Shown here: positions 1 to 5,088 of the stretch, one piece after another
How positions within the stretch are numbered: position 1 is the stretch's first letter
Layout: each line of letters opens with the position of its first letter
DNA from: Bacteroidota bacterium
Lineage (GTDB): Bacteria > Bacteroidota > Bacteroidia > Flavobacteriales > Flavobacteriaceae
Assembly (NCBI GenBank): GCA_947468985.1
Contig: CANINJ010000022.1
Span: 1-12,525 of the forward strand
Direction of reading: 5' to 3'
DNA length: 12,525 bases
Translations under genes and position numbers: made by a program
The notes under the pieces: generated by a model
The model's database searches: none
What the model was told of the DNA's origin: nothing
Seen by the model: only the letters and a program-made list of their open reading frames with translations

Positions 1-279
1 GAAATTAATGTTGGTTTGCATCAAGTTTTAACGGATGGAAATATTGCGGCATTAACTCAAAGAGAGTTTGAATTGTTATATTATTTAATAAAAAACAAAG
101 GAAAAGTGTGTACAAGAACTCAAATTATTGAGGACGTTTGGGACATTCATTTTGATTATGACACAGGTGTAATTGACGTATTTATGAATTCAATTCGTAA
201 AAAATTGAAGCTTAAAAAGGAAGATGATTATATAAAAACTATTCGAGGAATTGGATACATTGCTAACGAAATTCTTTAA
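1..279 (+). CDS. OmpR/PhoB-family response regulator, C-terminal DNA-binding part (5' truncated)
   Basis: Only the C-terminal end is in the window. The frame is open from base 1 (GAA ATT AAT...), so the true start and the receiver domain with its phospho-accepting Asp lie upstream. The visible part is a complete-looking winged-helix Trans_reg_C domain: LTQREFELLYYLIKNKG (the 'LT..EF.LL..L' signature), then CTRTQIIEDVWD, then VDVF-like VIDVFMNSIRKKL and the wing motif IKTIRGIGYIA. Family knowledge says such proteins bind direct repeats in promoters after phosphorylation by their cognate kinase. The sensor kinase gene begins 2 bases after the stop codon, so the two are almost certainly co-transcribed partners. 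The regulon cannot be read from the sequence; the ferritin/VIT and cytochrome genes downstream are candidates by position only. Confidence 0.9.
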   Translation, partial: EINVGLHQVLTDGNIAALTQREFELLYYLIKNKGKVCTRTQIIEDVWDIHFDYDTGVIDVFMNSIRKKLKLKKEDDYIKTIRGIGYIANEIL

Positions 280-281
280 AT

Positions 282-1676
282 ATGTTTGCATTATCATTAA
301 AAAATAGGATTGCATTTTATTACAGCATCTCAACGGCAATGCTAATTTTTGTTGTTTTCGTGATTATTTATTCCATTGTTTCTTTCTCGGTTCATAAGAA
401 TGTAACGGATAATATTAATTTTGAAGTTGAAGAATATCTTGAAAAAATTCAATTTGTAAATAACGAAACGAAATTAATTGATAAAAATGAATGGATAAAA
501 CAAGAACACAATGAGATTTCTGTAAACCCTGTTTTTTTAGTTTTATCTGACAAATATGGATGTGAAATTGAAAAATCAGAAAATCTTAGAAAAGAAAGCT
601 TGCATTTTACTAAAAACAGTCAGGTAAAAGTAGTTTCTGATTTTAAATTAGGAGGAAAATTGGTTCGCCAAATGCAAGTTCCTTTAATTAAAGACAATCA
701 AATTCGGGGTTATTTATTAGTTGCGGTGTCATTAGAAGAAGCTTCAATTACAATAAGAAACTTGTTAAATATATTATTATTATCGTATCCTATTACGCTT
801 ATTTTACTTTTTTTAGTTGCTCGTATTATTACAGGACGAAGTATTAAACCGATTTTAAATATAATTGAAACAGCTGATAAAATATCCCAAGAAAATTTAA
901 ATTCCAGGATTGATTTGCCTAAACCAAAAGATGAATTACAGTTGTTATCTCAAACAATTAATGATTTATTGGATAGAATTCAAAATGCCGTTGAACGCGA
1001 AAAACAGTTGACTTCAGATGCTTCTCATGAATTAAGAACGCCATTGGCGGTTATCAAAGGAACATTAGAAGTGCTTATTAGAAAGCCTCGAAATCAAACT
1101 GAATATTTAGAAAAAATTAATTTCTGTATTAGTGAAGTGGATCGTCTTAATATTTTAGTTTCTCAACTCTTGTTATTGGCTCGTTTTGAAAATCAAAAGC
1201 AAAATATAAAGCATGAAGAAGTTTCTTTAAACGCCATTTTTTTAGATGTATTATCAAGATATTCAGATAAAATAAAAAATAAAGGAATTACTGTTAAACA
1301 TCATTTTTCTGAAGATTATATCATTAAATCGGATAATTATTTAATATCAATTGTAATAGGGAATTTAATCTCAAATGCATTAAAATATTCATATGAAAAT
1401 GGAGAAATAAGTATTGATTTATCCAATGATGCTTCAACTATTATTGTTTCTATTTTTGATAATGGAATTGGAATTTCAAAAGATAATATTAATAAAGTTT
1501 TCGACCCATTTTTCAGATCTGAACCTAATGACCACCCTGAAATTAAAGGAACAGGATTAGGATTGTCAATTGTCAGAAGAATTTGCTCTTTGCTTGATAT
1601 TGATATAAAAATTTCAAGCGTAGAAAATAGTGGAACTACTGTAATATTAAGGCTTTCAAAAGAAGATGTTAAGTAG
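282..1676 (+). CDS. HAMP-domain sensor histidine kinase (partner of the upstream response regulator)
   Basis: A 464-residue inner-membrane sensor kinase. It has a transmembrane helix at about residues 10-36, a periplasmic sensor segment of about 37-158 with no domain I recognise, a second helix at about 160-182 and a HAMP linker at about 183-237. HisKA carries the phospho-accepting H249 in SDASHELRTPLAVIKG. The HATPase_c domain has the N box (N361-LISNA), G1 box (D393-NGIG), F box (FDPFFR, 407-412) and G2 box (GTGLGLSIV, 423-431). All catalytic boxes are intact and the length is normal for the family. It starts 2 bases after the regulator stop. Overall form resembles the CusS/ArlS type of kinases, but the sensor region has no obvious metal-binding Cys/His cluster, so the stimulus is unknown. 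Confidence 0.93.
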   Translation: MFALSLKNRIAFYYSISTAMLIFVVFVIIYSIVSFSVHKNVTDNINFEVEEYLEKIQFVNNETKLIDKNEWIKQEHNEISVNPVFLVLSDKYGCEIEKSENLRKESLHFTKNSQVKVVSDFKLGGKLVRQMQVPLIKDNQIRGYLLVAVSLEEASITIRNLLNILLLSYPITLILLFLVARIITGRSIKPILNIIETADKISQENLNSRIDLPKPKDELQLLSQTINDLLDRIQNAVEREKQLTSDASHELRTPLAVIKGTLEVLIRKPRNQTEYLEKINFCISEVDRLNILVSQLLLLARFENQKQNIKHEEVSLNAIFLDVLSRYSDKIKNKGITVKHHFSEDYIIKSDNYLISIVIGNLISNALKYSYENGEISIDLSNDASTIIVSIFDNGIGISKDNINKVFDPFFRSEPNDHPEIKGTGLGLSIVRRICSLLDIDIKISSVENSGTTVILRLSKEDVK

Positions 1677-1705
1677 TTATTAAGAAAATTTCATTTATTT
1701 AATGG

Positions 1706-1713
1706 TAATTTTG
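1706..1713 (+). promoter_or_regulatory. Candidate Bacteroidota -7 element (TAATTTTG) upstream of the ferritin/VIT1 gene
   Basis: TAATTTTG matches the TAnnTTTG -7 consensus of the Bacteroidota housekeeping sigma factor. It lies 22 bases before the ATG at 1736, which would give a leader of about 15-18 bases. I see no convincing TTG -33 element 17-23 bases upstream. In DNA this AT-rich a chance match is possible. If real, the gene has its own promoter and is not only read through from the two-component genes. Confidence 0.4.
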
Positions 1714-1735
1714 TAAAACAAATAATACAACCAAA

Positions 1736-2854
1736 ATGGATTTAAACAAACTAAAAGGGCAATTACAAACAGAAGTAGATACGGCTTTTTTATATGATAG
1801 CATCGCAAATATTCAATCCGATGATACTTTAAATCGGGTATTGAAAAGTTTGGCAGATATTGAGAAAGGGCACGCCAATCAAATGTTGAGTAAAGTCAAT
1901 GAATTTGATTCAAAACACGAAATGCCTTTGCCATCTTCAAGAGCAAAATTACAATTGAAATTGGGTAAAATTTTTGGCTACAGTTCAATTATTAGTAGTT
2001 TATCTGATATTGAAAAACAATTTGCATTAAATGCAATTAAGAATAAAATTGAAAATGGGGAAAAGCCAAATGGTTTTGAACACAATCACCTAAATATCAT
2101 TGAAGCGGTCAATAATAACAAGGCTTTGAATGTTTCGGGAGGATTTTTATCAAAATTTGAAAGTCGTCATAAATCTGTTGGTGGAAATGCACTTCGAGCA
2201 GCTGTTTTAGGTTCAAATGACGGATTGGTTTCCAATATGAGTTTGGTTATGGGAGTTGCAGGTGCTGCAGTTTCAAATAACACGATATTATTGACTGGAA
2301 TTGCGGGTTTGATGGCAGGTGCAATTTCAATGGCTTTAGGAGAATGGCTTTCTGTTCAAAGTTCACGAGAATTGAACCAACGTCAAATTGACTTGGAAAT
2401 GGAAGAATTAGAAGCATCGCCAGAAGAAGAAAAGAAAGAGCTGGTGTTGTTATATCAAGCTAAAGGAATGAATATTGAAGAAGCAAAAAAATTGGCTGAT
2501 AAGGCATTTGAATCACCGGAAACTGCCATTGATGCAATTATTAAAGAAGAATTAGGAATTGATAAAGAAGAATTGGGCGGTTCTGCTTGGGAAGCAGCAA
2601 TTGCCTCTTTTATTTTATTTTCAATTGGCGCAATTATTCCGTTGTATCCGTTTATGATTTTAGATGGACAAAATGCTATATTATTAAGTATTGGAAGTAG
2701 TATAATTGGATTGTTCGGAATTGGTGCAGCCATTACATTATTAACAGGAAAAAGTATTCTATTTTCTGGATTGAGGCAAGTTGCATTTGGTTTGGCAGCA
2801 GCAGCAGTAACTTATGGAATTGGATCTTTAATTGGTGTTTCATTAGCAGGATAG
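1736..2854 (+). CDS. Ferritin-like / VIT1-CCC1 fusion, MbfA-like membrane-bound ferritin and putative iron (manganese) exporter
   Basis: A 372-residue two-domain protein. Residues 1 to about 130 form a helical ferritin/rubrerythrin-like domain with likely di-iron ligands E13, E43 and H46 (ExxH in DIEKGH); a second set near E93, H116 and E123 is less certain. There is no rubredoxin Cys domain. Residues about 150-372 are a VIT1/CCC1 domain. It has the family signature GSNDGLVSNMSLVMG (159-173), GAISMALGEWLSVQS (195-209), a Glu-rich cytosolic metal-binding segment (E221-E235) and about five membrane helices (158-178, 183-202, 285-306, 312-336, 350-371). This domain order is that of MbfA of alphaproteobacteria, which is known to export iron and protect against iron/peroxide stress. 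By family the VIT1 part moves Fe2+/Mn2+ out of the cytosol and the ferritin part captures or oxidises iron. The substrate here is inferred. It lies 59 bases downstream of the kinase gene. Confidence 0.85.
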   Translation: MDLNKLKGQLQTEVDTAFLYDSIANIQSDDTLNRVLKSLADIEKGHANQMLSKVNEFDSKHEMPLPSSRAKLQLKLGKIFGYSSIISSLSDIEKQFALNAIKNKIENGEKPNGFEHNHLNIIEAVNNNKALNVSGGFLSKFESRHKSVGGNALRAAVLGSNDGLVSNMSLVMGVAGAAVSNNTILLTGIAGLMAGAISMALGEWLSVQSSRELNQRQIDLEMEELEASPEEEKKELVLLYQAKGMNIEEAKKLADKAFESPETAIDAIIKEELGIDKEELGGSAWEAAIASFILFSIGAIIPLYPFMILDGQNAILLSIGSSIIGLFGIGAAITLLTGKSILFSGLRQVAFGLAAAAVTYGIGSLIGVSLAG

Positions 2855-2890
2855 ATTTTCAGTACTAAATACTTGTTAAAATAGTAAAAT

Positions 2891-2904
2891 ATGATAAATA
2901 TCAT
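2891..2904. promoter_or_regulatory. Inverted repeat ATGATA-AA-TATCAT, candidate operator
   Basis: A perfect 6-bp inverted repeat with a 2-bp AA spacer in the 134-base gap between the ferritin/VIT1 gene and the DUF2231-like gene. It is 23 bases upstream of a candidate -7 element. A second, weaker inverted repeat, TAACT-AA-AGTTA, lies at 2917-2928 with its centre 25 bases downstream and overlaps the start of that -7 element. The arrangement suits a dimeric regulator, but short AT-rich palindromes are frequent by chance. I do not assign a factor. Confidence 0.3.
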
Positions 2905-2926
2905 CGATTTTCATTTTAACTAAAGT

Positions 2927-2934
2927 TAGATTTG
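2927..2934 (+). promoter_or_regulatory. Candidate Bacteroidota -7 element (TAGATTTG) for the electron-transfer module
   Basis: TAGATTTG fits TAnnTTTG and is 54 bases before the DUF2231-like ATG, implying a leader of roughly 45-50 bases. No clear TTG -33 element is present. The preceding gap of more than 100 bases and the nearby inverted repeats favour a transcription start here. Confidence 0.4.
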
Positions 2935-2988
2935 GTAGATTTAAGATAAGATAATAATTGAATTAGTATAACCTTAAATAACATAATT

Positions 2989-3495
2989 ATGAACGACGCA
3001 CATTTACACATGGTGGTAAACCACTTTCCGATTATTGGGACGATTTTTGGATTGGGAATTTTAGTAACAGGGATGTTTATGAAAAATAATGCTGTAAAAA
3101 ACACAGCTTATATTTTATTTGCAGTAGCTGCTGTTTTTGCAGCTTTGAGTATGTACACAGCTGAAGGAGCGGAGGAATTAGTAGAAGATATGCCGTCTGT
3201 GGGAAAACAAATCATTCACGAACACGAAGAAATTGCTGAAAAATTTTCCATAATTATGTATGCCACAGGTTTTTTTGGATTAGTATCATTATTTGCATCA
3301 TATAAAAAATACAGGTTTGCTACTATTTTTTCATATATCACATTGGCGTTAGCTTTATTTGCGGGTGTTTTAACTAAAAGTGTGGGTACTACTGGAGGCG
3401 AAATTCGTCATACTGAAATCAGAGCTAATTTTGTTCCTACTGCTGGTGCAGAACAAAATGCAGCTGGTGAACAAGGCGAAAAGGACGAAGATTAA
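2989..3495 (+). CDS. DUF2231-like four-helix membrane protein with a histidine cluster
   Basis: A 168-residue integral membrane protein. The N-terminus AHLHMVVNHFPIIG and the post-helix motif GGEIRHTEI resemble DUF2231-type membrane proteins; this is recognition from pattern and moderately sure. Predicted helices are about 12-30, 38-56, 86-104 and 109-129. The two short loops hold the Lys/Arg residues (MKNNAVKN, YKKYRF), so by the positive-inside rule the N-terminus, the acidic loop 57-85 and the C-terminus face the periplasm. All six histidines (H5, H7, H12, H77, H79, H141) then lie on or near that face and could form a haem or metal site. The C-terminal tail (about 150-168) is hydrophilic and ends GEKDED, the same hexapeptide that ends the decahaem cytochrome two genes downstream. 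The biochemical role is unknown; context suggests electron transfer. Confidence 0.8.
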   Translation: MNDAHLHMVVNHFPIIGTIFGLGILVTGMFMKNNAVKNTAYILFAVAAVFAALSMYTAEGAEELVEDMPSVGKQIIHEHEEIAEKFSIIMYATGFFGLVSLFASYKKYRFATIFSYITLALALFAGVLTKSVGTTGGEIRHTEIRANFVPTAGAEQNAAGEQGEKDED

Positions 3496-3507
3496 CAAAC
3501 AATATAC

Positions 3508-3547
3508 AACCCAAAATTGAAAATATTTACCATTTCAATTTTGGGTT
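3508..3547 (+). terminator. Perfect 15-bp hairpin between the DUF2231-like and cytochrome b genes (terminator or attenuator)
   Basis: The left arm AACCCAAAATTGAAA (3508-3522) and right arm TTTCAATTTTGGGTT (3533-3547) are perfect reverse complements around a 10-base loop. It starts 13 bases after the DUF2231-like stop and ends 16 bases before the cytochrome b ATG. No T-run follows the stem (ATTATGATATAAAG), so it is not a textbook intrinsic terminator. It could act as a weak terminator or attenuator, or as an RNA-stability element that changes the ratio of gene products within an operon. Confidence 0.6.
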
Positions 3548-3563
3548 ATTATGATATAAAGTC

Positions 3564-4133
3564 ATGAAAAAAAGTATCATTTTCAAAGACATTATTCCTT
3601 TTATAGTTTGGTTTTCAACACTTATTTTTAGTGCCATTTTTATTGATATAATATTACATTATTTTGACCTCGTTTTTGTAGGTAGATATTTAGGATATTT
3701 TGGAACATTTACCATTATGGTTTCTTTTTTATATTCCTTAAATAAAAGAAAAATAATCACAATAAGTACCCCGAAATTTTTACTTGATTATCATGAATAC
3801 TTTGCCTTATCAGGTTCTGTGATGATATTGGTGCATGCAGGAATTCACATTAATGCTATTTTACCATGGTTGGCAATCGGAATGTTACTCATAAATGTAG
3901 CAAGCGGATTAGTCGGAAAACATCTTTTAGCAGAAGCTAACAAAACGATGAGAGAACGAAAATCTGAGTTAAAAAAAGCTGGAAAGTCAGAAGAGGAAAT
4001 CAAAAAAGAAATTTTTTGGGATTCAATAACGATGGATAGTATGAAAAATTGGAGAACTATTCATTTGCCAATCACCTATTTTTTAGGTTTATTTTCGTTG
4101 ATTCATATCATTTCTGTAATGTTTTATAACTGA
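3564..4133 (+). CDS. Di-haem cytochrome b-type membrane protein (ferric-reductase/cyt b561-like fold)
   Basis: A 189-residue membrane protein with helices at about 10-32, 40-58, 78-97, 101-117 and 164-186. It has two equally spaced histidine pairs in separate helices, H77/H91 and H167/H181, both H-x13-H. That spacing is typical of cytochromes b and ferric-reductase-like domains that bind two stacked b haems. By the positive-inside rule, the charged loop at about 118-163 is cytoplasmic, placing H77 and H167 near the inner face and H91 and H181 near the outer face. H95 is a further candidate ligand. No FAD/NAD domain is present, so the electron donor is probably quinol or another protein. Its TGA overlaps the ATG of the decahaem cytochrome gene (TGATG), indicating translational coupling and probably a complex. 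The exact family is uncertain, but the cytochrome b assignment is fairly firm. Confidence 0.78.
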   Translation: MKKSIIFKDIIPFIVWFSTLIFSAIFIDIILHYFDLVFVGRYLGYFGTFTIMVSFLYSLNKRKIITISTPKFLLDYHEYFALSGSVMILVHAGIHINAILPWLAIGMLLINVASGLVGKHLLAEANKTMRERKSELKKAGKSEEEIKKEIFWDSITMDSMKNWRTIHLPITYFLGLFSLIHIISVMFYN

Positions 4134-4999
4134 TGAAAACTAAATATATTTTTCTAATTATTACAATCATTATTATAGGAATTGTTTTTGTTTTTCCTCA
4201 TAAAATGTTGTCGCCAGGTGATTTATACGAAACACATTCAGATTTACAAAATAATTGTTTGGCCTGTCATAAACCATTTTCAGGAACGCCAAATAAGAGT
4301 TGTATTTCATGTCACAAAATTTCAGAAATTGACAATAAAAATAATTTAATTCAATTTCACCAAAATCTGGAAAACCAAAATTGTATTTCTTGCCATTCTG
4401 ACCATAAAGGAATAAACCCAAAAATGGCATTGAAAAAATTTGACCATCTTTTTTTATCAGAAAATAACATAAATAAGTGTGTAAGTTGTCATGCACAACC
4501 TAAAAACGAACTTCATAATCAGATTTCAAATTCATGTGTAAGTTGCCATTCTACAAATAATTGGACTACCACACTATCTTTCAATCATGATTTGATAAAA
4601 AAAGAAACAAAAAATAACTGTATCGCTTGTCATCAAAATCCAAAAGATAATTTTCATAGTAATTCAACAAATAATTGCATTTCATGTCATAAATTGGATA
4701 AATGGAAGCCATCGACTTTTAATCATAATAAGTATTTTATACTCGACAAAGACCATAACACGGATTGTAAAACGTGTCATACTTCCAATGATTTAAAAGT
4801 ATATACTTGTTATGGGTGTCATGAACATAGTTTGAATTCTATTAGGGGAGAACATCAAGAGGAAGGAATTTATAACTTTACAAATTGTATAAAATGTCAT
4901 AAAAGTGCCAATGAAAACGATATTAGAATGAACAAAGATGGAATTATTAATTATATAAATAATGACATTAAAAATGAAGGCGAAAAAGATGAAGATTAA
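4133..4999 (+). CDS. Membrane-anchored decahaem c-type cytochrome
   Basis: A 288-residue protein with an N-terminal hydrophobic helix (about 5-21) that looks like an uncleaved anchor, since no clear cleavage site follows FVFPHKM. Ten CxxCH haem-attachment motifs follow, at residues 42, 57, 84, 116, 135, 163, 182, 212, 226 and 252 (first Cys). There are twelve other histidines (23, 35, 76, 91, 105, 128, 152, 175, 198, 208, 232, 241), enough for a distal His on every haem, so bis-His, low-potential haems are likely. FNH motifs precede several haem sites, as in cytochrome c3/c7-like multihaem proteins. The start overlaps the cytochrome b stop (TGATG). The likely role is to take electrons from the membrane cytochrome b and pass them on in the periplasm; the final acceptor is not visible. 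The tail ends in GEKDED, shared with the DUF2231-like protein. Confidence 0.92.
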   Translation: MKTKYIFLIITIIIIGIVFVFPHKMLSPGDLYETHSDLQNNCLACHKPFSGTPNKSCISCHKISEIDNKNNLIQFHQNLENQNCISCHSDHKGINPKMALKKFDHLFLSENNINKCVSCHAQPKNELHNQISNSCVSCHSTNNWTTTLSFNHDLIKKETKNNCIACHQNPKDNFHSNSTNNCISCHKLDKWKPSTFNHNKYFILDKDHNTDCKTCHTSNDLKVYTCYGCHEHSLNSIRGEHQEEGIYNFTNCIKCHKSANENDIRMNKDGIINYINNDIKNEGEKDED

Positions 5000-5016
5000 A
5001 TAGAAATAAACATCAT

Positions 5017-5065
5017 AAAAAAGCCAAATAGCACATTATTTCTGATGTACTATTTGGCTTTTTTT
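5017..5065. terminator. Bidirectional intrinsic terminator between convergent operons
   Basis: A run of six A (5017-5022) leads into a stem GCCAAATAG / CTATTTGGC (5023-5031 with 5050-5058). The stem continues past one C-A mismatch with ACAT/ATGT, has an 8-9 base loop, and is followed by seven T (5059-5065). The flanking A and T runs extend the pairing and give a U-tract on either strand. It lies 17 bases after the decahaem cytochrome stop and 24 bases beyond the stop of the converging 1358-residue gene, so it can end both transcripts. Confidence 0.9.
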
Positions 5066-5088
5066 ATGAATTATAAATTTCTAATAAC

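Noticed and set aside
2455..2733. Open frame of about 92 codons on the minus strand inside the ferritin/VIT1 gene
   Set aside because: It lies antisense to a well-supported domain and its translation is a low-complexity Ile/Pro/Ala-rich shadow with no recognisable motif.
2916..3104. Minus-strand open frame overlapping the start of the DUF2231-like gene
   Set aside because: Its hydrophobic translation mirrors the antisense of a membrane helix, and it runs across the candidate promoter region.
3508..3547. Miniature inverted-repeat mobile element
   Set aside because: The arms are only 15 bp with a 10-base loop and I see no target-site duplication, so a simple RNA hairpin is the better reading.
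4173..4496. Open frame of about 107 codons on the minus strand inside the decahaem cytochrome gene
   Set aside because: The opposite strand encodes conserved CxxCH motifs; the antisense translation has no domain features.
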